From positions 248,001-312,000 of the forward strand of contig NZ_JAKLTS010000001.1 in the NCBI RefSeq assembly GCF_022012445.1: a stretch of DNA of 64,000 bases. Direction: 5' to 3'. Origin of the DNA: Massilia sp. TS11. Its GTDB lineage: Bacteria; Pseudomonadota; Gammaproteobacteria; Burkholderiales; Burkholderiaceae_D. The first letter of the stretch is position 1. Each line of letters opens with the position of its first letter. Below, piece by piece: positions 45,701 through 53,511 of this stretch. The notes beneath the pieces were generated by a model that worked only from the letters and a program-made list of their open reading frames with translations, searched no databases and was not told where the DNA came from. The position numbers were made by a program, and so were the translations under genes.

Positions 45701-46278
45701 AAGCGCGCGAAGTGGCCATCGAAGGCATGCAGTCCAAGCGGGCGCTGGCGCGCGCGGTGGCGCGTCAGCTGTACAAGGTCATGGCCTACAAGGATGAGTA
45801 CGAGGTGGCGCGCCTGCACAGCGACGGCGCGCTGCGCGCCCTGGTCGACAGCCAGTTCGAAGGCGAGCTGAAGCTGGCCTTCCATCTGGCGCCGCCGCTG
45901 CTGGCGCGCAAGAAGCCGGGCAGTGCGGTGCCGGCCAAGATGCAGTTCGGGGCCTGGGTGCTGCCGCTGTTCCGTCTGCTCGCCAAGGCCAAGGTCCTGC
46001 GCGGCACGGCCCTCGATGTGTTCGGCTACACGGCCGAGCGGCGCCGCGAGCGCGCCTGGCGCGACGAGTATCTGGCGCTGCTCGATGAGATGACGGCCAG
46101 CCTCGACGCCGCCAGCAAGCCGCACTGGCTGAAGCTGGCGAATCTGCCGGAACAGGTGCGCGGCTATGGCCACGTGAAGCTGGCCAGCCTGGACAAAGCG
46201 GTGGCCGAGCGTGCGCGTCTGCGTGCCGCGCTGCAGGCTGCGGCCGAGGCCGCCAGCCAGCAGCGCCAGGCCGTTTAA
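42781..46278 (+). CDS. Indolepyruvate ferredoxin oxidoreductase, fused subunits
   Basis: 1165 residues. Oxidatively decarboxylates aryl or branched 2-oxo acids to acyl-CoA with ferredoxin. The N-terminal part starts with FVSGYRGSPLGAVDQEMW. The thiamine-diphosphate domain is in the middle (GIGCHFMATWMDRG, then MGGEGVTWVAAS). A cysteine cluster CEGCGDCGVQSNC plus further Cys near 640-685 suits an iron-sulfur site. The gamma (transfer) domain begins near 722 (AGVGGTGVVTIGALISMAAH). The last 200 residues are the extra domain typical of the fused proteobacterial form. The stop overlaps the convergent SDR gene. Confidence 0.93.
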   Translation: MNALVDPHYRLQDNLERQSGRVFLTGTQALVRLMLMQKRADLAQGINTAGFVSGYRGSPLGAVDQEMWRAKELLQEHDVEFLPAINEDLGATAVLGTQQVESDPSRKVDGVFSMWYGKGPGVDRSGDALKHGNAYGSSPHGGVLVVVGDDHGCVSSSMPHQSEQALMAWSMPVLNPANIQEYLEFGLYGWALSRFSGAWVGFKAISETVEGGAVVELPPLPQFHVPSDYAPPPEGLHYRWPDFPSLKIEERVAEKLRAVHAFARVNSIDKLLVPAPGARLGIVAAGKAYLDLVEALQRLGLPLSELGALGIRLYKPGLTFPLEATRLHDFAAGLDEILVVEEKDAVIEQQIKSLFYNLPAERRPRVLGKQDAAGAPLLAAIGELRPSRIAPALVRWLGPHLPQRDLSAALPGFCAPDVTRDPDGAVRTPYFCSGCPHNTSTRVPEGSTAIAGIGCHFMATWMDRGTVQLTQMGGEGVTWVAASRFLNKKHVFQNLGDGTYYHSGLLALRQAVAARANITYKILYNDAVAMTGGQPVDGKLSVPQILAQVLSEGVVKAVVVTDQPENYQGVSLPPGVRVHHRSELDVVQRALRDTAGVSVLVYDQTCAAEKRRRRKQKTFPDPARRMLINPEVCEGCGDCGVQSNCLSILPLETELGRKRQIEQASCNKDYACAEGFCPSFVSVLGGRLRKAPGASFSMDDLERALAAHGEPAPYAYDKPFEMLVAGVGGTGVVTIGALISMAAHLEGKGASTLDFMGFAQKGGAVMSHVRLAASPAQLNQVRIDLQQADAVLACDMVVATMPEALGVMRAGHTRVLANEHEIPTGQFTRNADASNQMPRLFERLRALVGKEQLSSLHAQNLAQRLLGDTITANMLMLGVAWQKGMVPVSLAALLRAVELNGVAVDMNKKALALGRLAAADMGALERLVGGQANVIQFTPPATLEDLLRDRMARLTAYQNAAYAARYEQAVRAVEAREVAIEGMQSKRALARAVARQLYKVMAYKDEYEVARLHSDGALRALVDSQFEGELKLAFHLAPPLLARKKPGSAVPAKMQFGAWVLPLFRLLAKAKVLRGTALDVFGYTAERRRERAWRDEYLALLDEMTASLDAASKPHWLKLANLPEQVRGYGHVKLASLDKAVAERARLRAALQAAAEAASQQRQAV

Positions 46279-47057
46279 GCGCCGCGCACGAGGAACATCA
46301 CGTCGCGCTGGGCCGGCTGCATGTGCTGGCCGCCGTCGACGGTCAGGATCTGGCCCGTGACGGCCTCGGCCTTGAGCAGATAGGCGAGGGCGGCCGCGAT
46401 GTCGCCCGGCGTGCTGCTGCGGCCGAGCGGCGTGATCTTGTGCGCCTGTTCGAATTCTTCCTGGGTCTGGTCGCCGCTGGGCAGGGAAATGCCGGGCGCG
46501 ACCCCGCACACGCGCACGCCCTTGGGCGCCAGCGCGCGCGCCAGCAGGCGGGTGGCGCCTTCGAGCGCCATCTTGCTGACCGTGTAGGAAAAATAATCGG
46601 GGTTCAGGTTCGACAGCTTCTGGTCGAGGATGTTCAACACACAGCCGGGACGGCCGTCGAGGGCTTCGCTCAGGCGGCGCGCCAGCAGCACCGGCGCAAA
46701 CGCATTGATGTCCATCGCCGCATGCCAGGTCGCGCTGTCGAGCGTGTCGATGGTGTCGTAATCGAAGACCGAGGCATTGTTGATCAGGCCGAAAGGCGCG
46801 GCCCCCAGTTGCTGCACACAGCGCCCGATCAGGCCGTCGACATCGGCTGCATTGCCGAGGTCGGCCTGGATGGTGCCGGCCTGGATGCCATGCGCCGTGG
46901 CCAGTTCGTCGGCCAGGGCCTCGGCCTCGTCGCGTGAATGCTTGTAGTGCAGCAGCAGGTTCCAGCCCTCGCGCGCGAGGTGGGCGGCGATGGCGGCGCC
47001 GAGGCGTTTGCCGGCGCCCGTGATCAGAACGGTATTGGCAGCGGGGTGTGCGCGCAT
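46275..47057 (-). CDS. Short-chain dehydrogenase, pteridine reductase-like (FolM type)
   Basis: 260 residues. The NADP motif is TGAGKRLGAAIA near 14-25, which has the TGxxxRxG form of pteridine reductases (FolM/PTR1) rather than the common TGxxxGxG. NNAS near 92-95 and the YTVSK catalytic pair near 157-161 are intact. It is 13 nt downstream of a FolB/FolX-type gene. It probably reduces dihydrobiopterin, dihydromonapterin or dihydrofolate. The stop shares TTAA with the oxidoreductase gene. Confidence 0.85.
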   Translation of the reverse strand: MRAHPAANTVLITGAGKRLGAAIAAHLAREGWNLLLHYKHSRDEAEALADELATAHGIQAGTIQADLGNAADVDGLIGRCVQQLGAAPFGLINNASVFDYDTIDTLDSATWHAAMDINAFAPVLLARRLSEALDGRPGCVLNILDQKLSNLNPDYFSYTVSKMALEGATRLLARALAPKGVRVCGVAPGISLPSGDQTQEEFEQAHKITPLGRSSTPGDIAAALAYLLKAEAVTGQILTVDGGQHMQPAQRDVMFLVRGA

Positions 47058-47070
47058 GGGGAAACTTTCT

Positions 47071-47460
47071 TCAGCTGGCGTTCATCTTCTGCCAGGTGGC
47101 GCGGCGCACGTTCATGACCACTCCGGCTTCTTCGGTTTCGGGGAAGATATCGGGCTTGCGCACCGAGGCGCTCACATGCTCGACCTTCGGATCGGCGAAG
47201 CAGACGCCGACCAGCTCCCACAGCAGATCTTCGAGCAGCTCCGCATGCGGCTGGCTGGCCCAGTTGACGATGTGGGCGCGGATCGGATCGTAATCGACGG
47301 TGTCGTGGATCGAGCGGGCGCGCCCGATGGTCTCGAGCGGCACCGTCAGCTCGACCGTGGCGAGCAGCTTCTGCGGGCCCTGGCGTTCGTGGTCGTGGAT
47401 GCCGATGCCGGTGTTGACCGCAACATTCTTGAGCAAAATTTTGTAGTGATCGGAAAGCAT
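47071..47460 (-). CDS. Dihydroneopterin aldolase/epimerase family protein (copy 1)
   Basis: 129 residues of the tunnel-fold family. Catalytic-type residues are the Glu in GIHDHERQGPQ, the Tyr in TVDYDPI and the Lys in SVRKPDIF. It may be FolB (aldolase) or FolX (dihydroneopterin triphosphate epimerase); pairing with a FolM-like reductase leans to the FolX-FolM tetrahydromonapterin route, but sequence alone does not settle it. Divergent from copy 2 with a 113-nt gap. Confidence 0.8.
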   Translation of the reverse strand: MLSDHYKILLKNVAVNTGIGIHDHERQGPQKLLATVELTVPLETIGRARSIHDTVDYDPIRAHIVNWASQPHAELLEDLLWELVGVCFADPKVEHVSASVRKPDIFPETEEAGVVMNVRRATWQKMNAS

Positions 47461-47573
47461 GCGCTATCTCAATAAATCGAAGGACAGCCGAAGGATAGCA
47501 GGCTTGGCCGCTTTGCGCCGCGCTACAATAGCGGGTTTCTGTTCGCCCGTGCTGGGCTGCTTGGAGTCAACAC

Positions 47574-47978
47574 ATGGTCCATTTTTATCAGCCCAAAACG
47601 GGCGGCGCGCCGATTCCCCTGGCCTTTGTGGCGCTCGAGGGCATGTCGGTCGACATGGAGATCGGCGTGTTGCCGCAAGAGCATGGGCGCATCCAGCGTC
47701 TGATGGTCGACGTGGAAATCGGCTTCGATGACGCGCTGACGCGCATCCCCGATTCGCGCGAGGGCCTGCAGCAGGGTTTTGATTATTCGCGGGTGCACAG
47801 CATCGTGCACGAGGCCGCCAAGGTGCGCACTTATCTGCTCGAGACCCTGGCCAACCGCATTTGCGACACGGTGTTCACCCTGCGCGGCGCGCTGACCTGT
47901 TCGGTGAAGGTCAGCAAAAGCCGCTGCTGGGGCGATGTGGAAGCGACCAGCGTGCGCGTGGCGCGCGTGGCCGACTGA
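47574..47978 (+). CDS. Dihydroneopterin aldolase family protein (copy 2)
   Basis: 134 residues, same family as copy 1 but clearly different in sequence. Matching features are MEIGVLPQEHGRIQRLMV near 27-44, FDYSRVHSIV near 69-78 and a Lys in VKVSKSRCW near 111-119. The possible -10 TACAAT is at 47524-47529. Divergent from copy 1; the regulator gene lies 9 nt beyond its stop on the other strand. One of the two copies is presumably the folate-pathway aldolase. Confidence 0.8.
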   Translation: MVHFYQPKTGGAPIPLAFVALEGMSVDMEIGVLPQEHGRIQRLMVDVEIGFDDALTRIPDSREGLQQGFDYSRVHSIVHEAAKVRTYLLETLANRICDTVFTLRGALTCSVKVSKSRCWGDVEATSVRVARVAD

Positions 47979-47987
47979 GGACGCGCC

Positions 47988-48854
47988 TCAGGCCGGAGCC
48001 AGGGCGGGAGCGGGCGGGACGGCATTGGCGGCGGCCGCTTCGGCCTCGGCCTTGCGGGCGTTCTGCTTGACGCGGTTGCGCGAGGGCGGCAGGCGGCGCA
48101 GCGACTTGAGCGCGTCCGGGTCCTTGATGCCGATCGTGCGCTGGTCGACCGTGATCAGGCCGATTTCATTGAAGGCCGACAAGGTGCGGCTGACCGTTTC
48201 CAGCGTCAGGCCCAGGTAGCTGCCGATTTCATGGCGCGTCATGCGCAGATTGAACAGCTTGCTCGAATAGCCCATCGCGCCGAAACGCTCGGCCAGATTG
48301 ACCAGGAAGCGGGCCACGCGCGCCTCGGCCGACAGGGCGCCGAGCATGCCGATCATCGCTTGCTCACGCACGAGCTCGCGGCTCATCACGCCGTACAGCA
48401 TGTTTTCCAGTTCCGCATGGGTGCGGCCGAGCTGGGCCAGCTTTTTGAAGGGCAGCAGGATCAGGTCGCAGTCGGACAGGGCCACGGCCTCGGACGCGTA
48501 GTGGCGCGTGTGGATGCCATCGACGCCGAGCATGTCGCCCTTCATCGGGAAGCTCAGCACCTGCTCGTTGCCGAATTCGTCGATCAGCACGGTTTTCAGG
48601 AAGCCCGAGTTGACGATGTACAGGGTGTCGAAGACCTGGCCGATGGTGTGCACGCGTTGACCGGTTTTGAACTGCACATGCTGGAACAGCAGGTCTTCCG
48701 ACAGCACCGACACGGCGGCCGGAATATGCAGCAGGTCGCACACTTCTTTCAGATTGGACCACAGGCGGCCCTGACGCTGGCGGCCGGCTTCCATCGTGGT
48801 GTGGATGCCCGACGAAGTCGTCTGGCGTGGCTCGAGGCTTTGCGTTGTTAGCAT
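47988..48854 (-). CDS. Crp/Fnr family regulator without the FNR iron-sulfur cysteines
   Basis: 288 residues. Cyclic-nucleotide-like sensor domain (IGQVFDTLYIVNSGFLKTVLIDEFGNEQVLSFPMKGDMLG near 81-120), dimer helix, and an FNR-type recognition helix (TRHEIGSYLGLTLETVSRTLSAF near 205-227, with the E-x-x-S-R contact pattern). Only one cysteine lies in the N-terminal region, so an FNR-type [4Fe-4S] cluster is unlikely. An Ala-rich basic tail of about 40 residues extends beyond the family end. The ATG at 48854 has CTGGAG six bases upstream; the other ATG at 48860 is too close to it. Confidence 0.87.
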   Translation of the reverse strand: MLTTQSLEPRQTTSSGIHTTMEAGRQRQGRLWSNLKEVCDLLHIPAAVSVLSEDLLFQHVQFKTGQRVHTIGQVFDTLYIVNSGFLKTVLIDEFGNEQVLSFPMKGDMLGVDGIHTRHYASEAVALSDCDLILLPFKKLAQLGRTHAELENMLYGVMSRELVREQAMIGMLGALSAEARVARFLVNLAERFGAMGYSSKLFNLRMTRHEIGSYLGLTLETVSRTLSAFNEIGLITVDQRTIGIKDPDALKSLRRLPPSRNRVKQNARKAEAEAAAANAVPPAPALAPA

Positions 48855-49075
48855 GGTCATCTCCAGGTTATGGCCGGCGGCGAGGGGAGGAAGTGAGCCG
48901 CGGCAATGCATGACGCTGAATTCAGTATGCCAACCCGAGCTTGCCTTTAATATCAGCGAACCCTGAATGTGTATGTCGGAATTTGAGAAGGCGTGTAGGA
49001 ATTTTCCTAACGCGAAATCAGCTAGCCGAGGGAGAGAAAACGCAGAGCGGGAAGTGGTGCGGGGGCGTAATTTGA

Positions 49076-49111
49076 GCTGTCGCAAAGGGGGGCTGCACCT
49101 TTTGCGACAGC
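49076..49111. terminator. Long inverted repeat downstream of the LuxR regulator gene
   Basis: GCTGTCGCAAA (49076-49086) and its exact complement (49101-49111) around a 14-nt loop, 17 nt beyond the stop of the minus-strand regulator. No T tract follows, so it may be a weak or Rho-assisted terminator or an mRNA-stabilising hairpin. The rest of the 48855-49127 gap shows no clear feature. Confidence 0.45.
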
Positions 49112-49127
49112 GGCTGTCTAAGCGCCC

Positions 49128-49772
49128 TCAGGTCTTGAAAGGCGAGAGCATGCGATGCGCCACCGCATATTGCACCATTTCAGACAGGGAATTCATTCCC
49201 ATCTTCTGCATGATGCGGGTTTTATGTGTGCTGACGGTTTTTACCGACAAATGCAGGCTGTTGGCAATCTCGGTGATGGACTTGCCACCGACAAGCATGC
49301 TAAAGACTTCGAATTCGCGGTCGGACAACTGCTTGTGCAGCAATTGCTCGCTCGGCGTCATGATGTTCAGGGCCAGCTGTTCGGCCACCTCGGTGCTGAT
49401 ATACGGCCGCCCCGAGGCCACCTTGCGGATCGCCCCGACCAGCTGGGTGCCGGCACTCTCCTTGGTCAGATAGCCCTGGGCGCCGGCGCGGATGGCGCGC
49501 ACCGCATACTGTTCTTCCTCGTGCATCGTGAGGATCAGGATGGCCAGCTTGGGGGCCTCGGCGCGGATCTGGCGGATCAGGTCGACCCCGCTGCGGCCCG
49601 GCATCGACAGATCGAGCAGCAGCAGATCGAAACCGCCCTGGCGCACCTGGGCCAGCACTTCGAAGCCATTGGTGGCCTCACCGGCAATGGCAATGTCGAG
49701 GGCGCCGTCGAGAATCCGCTTGAGCCCTTCGCGCATGATGGTGTGGTCGTCAGCAATGACTATGCGAATCAT
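49128..49772 (-). CDS. LuxR/NarL-type response regulator
   Basis: 214 residues. Receiver domain: IADDHTIMREGLKRIL near 5-20 and phospho-Asp in LLLLDLSMPGRSG near 54. LuxR helix-turn-helix: LSDREFEVFSMLVGGKSITEIANSL near 147-171. No sensor kinase is adjacent. It lies upstream of the Crp/Fnr gene and 75 nt downstream of uspA on the same strand, so a shared stress or oxygen-related role is plausible. The ATG at 49772 is preferred to a TTG three codons earlier. Confidence 0.9.
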   Translation of the reverse strand: MIRIVIADDHTIMREGLKRILDGALDIAIAGEATNGFEVLAQVRQGGFDLLLLDLSMPGRSGVDLIRQIRAEAPKLAILILTMHEEEQYAVRAIRAGAQGYLTKESAGTQLVGAIRKVASGRPYISTEVAEQLALNIMTPSEQLLHKQLSDREFEVFSMLVGGKSITEIANSLHLSVKTVSTHKTRIMQKMGMNSLSEMVQYAVAHRMLSPFKT

Positions 49773-49846
49773 AATTCCCAATCAGACAATGTTAATAAAA
49801 CATTAAAACTTCAGGCGCACCAAAGCTGTTGTCCCGCGCCTGCGCC

Positions 49847-50311
49847 TCAGACGGCGGGATCTTTGATCAGGCGGTGCACGAGCACCGGTTTGCTGGTATG
49901 CGACAGCACCTTGTTGGTGACGCTGCCGAGTATCAGCTGGCCCCAGCCGCTGCGTCCATGCGAGCCCATGAAAATCAGGTCGCAGTGTTCGCTTTCGGCC
50001 ACCTCGACGATCTTCAGGGCCGCGCTGTCGGCAAAGGCGACCAGGGGCTGCGCCGCCACCGCGCAGCGCGCGGCTTCCTCGAGCACCGGCTGCAGATGGC
50101 CGGCGCCGGTGCGCGCCATGGCGCTGCGGTATTCATCCTCGGACGGGTAGGCCGGCGGGACGATTTCGACGTAGACCGGGTATTGATAGTCCGGCGCGAC
50201 GAACAGCAGCACCGCCTCGGCCCCCATCTGCTGGGCAAAATGGACGCCGGCCCGCGCGGTATTGCAGGATACGGCAGAACCATCCGTGGTAATCAGAATC
50301 TTACGATACAT
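49847..50311 (-). CDS. Universal stress protein (UspA family)
   Basis: 154 residues, single Usp domain. N-terminal KILITTDGSAVS, and the ATP-binding motif GSHGRSGWGQLILGSVTNKVL near 116-136 has the G-x2-G-x9-G-S form, so it probably binds ATP. An FNR-like site lies about 70 nt upstream. The following regulator genes are on the same strand. Confidence 0.92.
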   Translation of the reverse strand: MYRKILITTDGSAVSCNTARAGVHFAQQMGAEAVLLFVAPDYQYPVYVEIVPPAYPSEDEYRSAMARTGAGHLQPVLEEAARCAVAAQPLVAFADSAALKIVEVAESEHCDLIFMGSHGRSGWGQLILGSVTNKVLSHTSKPVLVHRLIKDPAV

Positions 50312-50381
50312 GGTCGACTCCTTGCCGCCTCGGATGCGCCTATTGTAGCCCTTTGCATAGCGCCCGTCTTAGACACAAGGT

Positions 50382-50395
50382 TTGATCTGGCTCAA
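50382..50395 (-). promoter_or_regulatory. FNR/ANR-type box upstream of uspA
   Basis: TTGAT-CTGG-CTCAA matches the TTGAT-N4-ATCAA consensus at 9 of 10 defined positions. On the minus strand a TATGCA lies at the spacing expected for activation from -41.5; a better -10 (TACAAT, 50347-50342) would put the box near -53. Anaerobic induction of usp genes is known in other proteobacteria. Confidence 0.6.
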
Positions 50396-50549
50396 ACATG
50401 CGCGCAACATGAATCAATCTGAGCGATTCACAATCAGGGACCGTGAAAGTGTATCTATGTGCCAATAAAGATGTCTGAATGGAATGTGCGGTGGTAAGAT
50501 TACAAAATACAACAGTAGAAGGCCGTCAGCCTTTGAAAGCCGTCTAGTA

Positions 50550-50579
50550 TTGTCCTAGCCCCGCACGCGCTGCTACACT
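50550..50579 (+). promoter_or_regulatory. Candidate cheZ promoter
   Basis: TTGTCC (50550-50555), 18 bp, TACACT (50574-50579), 110 nt before the cheZ ATG. It lies in the 377-nt gap 50312-50688, which otherwise holds only the FNR-like box and AT-rich sequence near 50440-50520 without a gene. Confidence 0.45.
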
Positions 50580-50688
50580 CAGGTAAACGCATCGGTGTTG
50601 ATGCCAAACATCATGCTTCGCCATGAAGGCTGGCCCGGTGTGTGCCGCGGCATGGCGAAATTTCACAATCTATGGAGAAGCAGGAATT

Positions 50689-51522
50689 ATGACCGACGCC
50701 GCTGATGATTTCGATGCATTATTCGAAGAGGTGTCTGCGCAGCGCGCAGCCACGGTAGCAGCTCCTGCTCCGGCCCCCGCGCCGGCCCCCGCCGCCGAGG
50801 ATGATATGGAGGCCCTGTTCGAGCAGACCGCCGCCGCGGCGGCCGCGGCTGCTGCGCCGGCCCCGGCCGCGGTCGCCGCCGCCAGCGCGGAAGAGGGCGC
50901 CCCGGCCGGTGAGGGCGAGGAAGACCGCACCATGTTTGAACGCCTGGGCGGCATCGTGCGCCTGCTGCACGACTCGCTGCGCGAGCTCGGCTTCGACAAG
51001 GCCCTGCAGGAAGCCTCGGCCTCGATCGTCGACGCCCAGGACCGCCTCGAATACGTGGCCACCCTGACCGAACAGGCCGCCAACAAGGTGCTCAACACCC
51101 TGGACGACGGCATGCCGGCCCAGGACCTGCTGTCGAAAAAGGCCAAGGAAATGGACGCGCGCTGGGAGGCCCTGTTCGCCGGCAAGCTGTCGATCGAAGA
51201 ATTCAAAACCCTGGCCGGCGACTCCAAGCAGTTCGCCCACGCCGTGGCCGAAGCCACCGAAGCCGAAAAGGCGCGCCTGCTCGAAATCATGATGGCCCAG
51301 GACTTCCAGGACATCACCGGCCAGCTGATCAAAAAGGTGGTCGTCATCACCAAGACCGTCGAGAACGAACTGGCGCAGTTGCTGCGTGACAACGCCCCGC
51401 AGAATGTGAAAGACAAGCTGGCCGCCAAGCCGGCCCCGCCGCTGATGCAGGGCCCGTCCGTACCCTCGGTGGCCCTCGATCAAGACAACGTTGACGCACT
51501 TCTGGCCGACCTGGGGTTCTAA
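50689..51522 (+). CDS. cheZ: CheY-P phosphatase CheZ
   Basis: 277 residues. The catalytic helix motif AQDFQDITGQ near 203-212 carries the Asp and Gln that dephosphorylate CheY-P. The last ten residues (VDALLADLGF) form the CheY-binding tail. Compared with E. coli CheZ, it has an extra N-terminal Ala/Pro-rich region of about 70 residues that includes an EALFEQT repeat. The ATG at 50689 has a GCAGGA ribosome site. The stop overlaps the cheA ATG by one base (TAATG). Confidence 0.94.
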   Translation: MTDAADDFDALFEEVSAQRAATVAAPAPAPAPAPAAEDDMEALFEQTAAAAAAAAAPAPAAVAAASAEEGAPAGEGEEDRTMFERLGGIVRLLHDSLRELGFDKALQEASASIVDAQDRLEYVATLTEQAANKVLNTLDDGMPAQDLLSKKAKEMDARWEALFAGKLSIEEFKTLAGDSKQFAHAVAEATEAEKARLLEIMMAQDFQDITGQLIKKVVVITKTVENELAQLLRDNAPQNVKDKLAAKPAPPLMQGPSVPSVALDQDNVDALLADLGF

Positions 51523-53432
51523 TGGACGATATGCTCAAGGATTTCGTCGTCGAGGCGATGGATCTGGCAGTCAATGTTGAAGAACACCTGCTCCGCCTCG
51601 AACGCGATCCTGAAAACAAGGAAACGCTGAACGCCATCTTCCGCTCCTTCCACACGATCAAGGGTGGGGCGGGCTTCATGAATCTGACGGCCCTGGTGGG
51701 CGCCTGCCACCTGACCGAAAACCTGTTCGACGCGCTGCGCAATGGCGCGGCGCCGGTGACGCCCGACTCGATCGAGGCGGCGCTGCAGGCCTCGGGTTTC
51801 GTGGCCGACCAATTGACGGCGCTGAACAACGGCGTCGAGCCCGATCAGCTGTCGCCGCTGCCGGCCTCGCTCGAGCAGATGCTGCGCGACGCCATCGACG
51901 GCAAGAGCGGCCGCGCCCCGGTGGCCGCCGCACCGGCCCCGGCGCCTGCCCCGGCCGCCGCCGCGCCCGCGCCGGCCCCGGCCGCCGCTGCACCGGCCGC
52001 GAATGCCGCCACGATGGTGAACAACAACCTCGACTGGGAATCGATGTACCTGGCCGTGGTGCCGGAAGGGACCTACACGCCGGCCCCGGCGGCTGCCGCC
52101 GCGGCCGCGGCACCCGCAGCCGCAGCAGCGCCCGCCGCTGCGCAGGCACCGGCGCCCGCTGCTGCGCCCGCTGCCAAGCCGCAGAACCCGGAAGAGGTAC
52201 ACAAGCGCGAAGAACTGCGCGTGGCCGAAATCAAGTCCCAGGCCCCGGCCAAGGAAGACTCGATCCGTATCGACGCCGTCAAGCTCGACGCCCTGCTCGA
52301 AGTGGCGGGCGAGTCGGTGCAGGCCGCCAACCAGGCCGCCGTGCTGCTCGAGCGTCTGCAGCAGTTCAAGTTCGAAGGCGCGGCCGCCACCCTGATGGCC
52401 ACCCTGACCGAAACCCTGGAGCGCGCCTCGCGCTACTCGGCCGAACTGCAGCGCGCCACCCTGGCCACCCGCATGCAGCCGGTCGGCCGTCTGTTCCAGA
52501 AATTCCCGCGCCTCGTGCGTGAACTGGCGCGCGACCTCGGCAAGGACGTCGAACTGACGATCGAAGGCGCCGAGACCGAAGTCGACCGCGTGGTCGTCGA
52601 CAGCCTCTACGATCCGCTCGTGCACATGCTGCGCAATGCGCTCGACCACGGGGTCGAGTCGCCCGAAGACCGGGTCGCCATCGGCAAGCCGGCCAAGGCC
52701 TATATCGGCCTGAAAGCCTGGCAGGAAGCCAATAGCGTGATGATCGTGCTGCAGGACGATGGCAAGGGCATGGACCCGGTGCGCCTGAAGAAGAAGGCGA
52801 TCGAAAAGGGCCTGATCCCCGAGAACAACACCCTGTCCGACGACGAGGCCTATCAGCTGGTGTTCCTGCCCGGCTTCTCGACCAAGGAAGTGGCCTCGAG
52901 CGTGTCCGGCCGCGGGGTCGGCATGGACGTGGTCAAGACGGCCGTGGAAAAGAACCGCGGCGCGATCCACATCGAGTCCAAGCTCGGCTCCGGCACCAAG
53001 TTCGCGATCCGTCTGCCGATCGAACTGTCGATCGTGCCGACCATGCTGGTGACGACCTCCAAGGCCCTGCTGGCCCTGCCGATGGCGGTGGTGCAGCGCG
53101 TGGTCGAACTGCCGGCCGAATACGAGCGCGTCGGTGGCGCGCCGGTGCTGCGCGACCAGGGCCGCCCGCTGCCCGTGCGTTCGCTCGCCGCCGCCCTCGG
53201 CTACGAGGAGCGCGAGCAGCGCGTCGGCATCGTCATCAATGCCCCGCACCCGTACATCCTGTCGGTCGACAGCGTGGACGGCACCGCCGACCTGGTGATC
53301 AAGCCGATGACGGCCCTGACCGTGGACGGCATCACCGGCACGGCGCGCTCGGCCGAAGGCGACCTGGTGCTGGTGGTCGGCCTGTCCTTCCTGATGGAGG
53401 GCTGCCGCAGCGTGGTCAAGATGGCGGCCTGA
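51522..53432 (+). CDS. cheA: CheA-type chemotaxis histidine kinase (cheZ-linked copy)
   Basis: 636 residues. HPt domain with phospho-His44 in SFHTIKGGAG, then a long Ala/Pro linker (about 130-225), and dimerisation helices from about 245. ATPase: N box MLRNALDHGVE, G1 DDGKGMDP, F/G2 [21 protein letters not shown]. CheW-like domain at the end (ALPMAVVQRVVELP). No P2 domain is evident; the linker may replace it. It differs clearly from the 34-36 kb CheA, so the cell has at least two CheA pathways. No cheY, cheW or receptor gene is adjacent. Confidence 0.93.
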   Translation: MDDMLKDFVVEAMDLAVNVEEHLLRLERDPENKETLNAIFRSFHTIKGGAGFMNLTALVGACHLTENLFDALRNGAAPVTPDSIEAALQASGFVADQLTALNNGVEPDQLSPLPASLEQMLRDAIDGKSGRAPVAAAPAPAPAPAAAAPAPAPAAAAPAANAATMVNNNLDWESMYLAVVPEGTYTPAPAAAAAAAAPAAAAAPAAAQAPAPAAAPAAKPQNPEEVHKREELRVAEIKSQAPAKEDSIRIDAVKLDALLEVAGESVQAANQAAVLLERLQQFKFEGAAATLMATLTETLERASRYSAELQRATLATRMQPVGRLFQKFPRLVRELARDLGKDVELTIEGAETEVDRVVVDSLYDPLVHMLRNALDHGVESPEDRVAIGKPAKAYIGLKAWQEANSVMIVLQDDGKGMDPVRLKKKAIEKGLIPENNTLSDDEAYQLVFLPGFSTKEVASSVSGRGVGMDVVKTAVEKNRGAIHIESKLGSGTKFAIRLPIELSIVPTMLVTTSKALLALPMAVVQRVVELPAEYERVGGAPVLRDQGRPLPVRSLAAALGYEEREQRVGIVINAPHPYILSVDSVDGTADLVIKPMTALTVDGITGTARSAEGDLVLVVGLSFLMEGCRSVVKMAA

Positions 53433-53446
53433 TCAGGCCAAACGAG

Positions 53447-53472
53447 AAAGCGGGCCGCGGCCCGCTTTTTTA
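53447..53472 (+). terminator. Intrinsic terminator after cheZ-cheA
   Basis: AAAGCGGGCC-GC-GGCCCGCTTTTTTT, 15 nt after the cheA stop. GC-rich stem and T run. Confidence 0.93.
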
Positions 53473-53511
53473 TTTCGTGCGATTCCAAAAATAAAACGAC
53501 GGAGACAACGC

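Noticed and set aside
42511..46509. A 1332-codon open frame opposite the indolepyruvate oxidoreductase gene
   Set aside because: Composition (His, Arg, Gln, Ala, Gly) is that of an antisense frame in high-GC DNA; the plus-strand frame has a complete enzyme.
47988..48854. Calling the regulator a true oxygen-sensing FNR
   Set aside because: The N-terminal cysteine set needed for a [4Fe-4S] cluster is missing.
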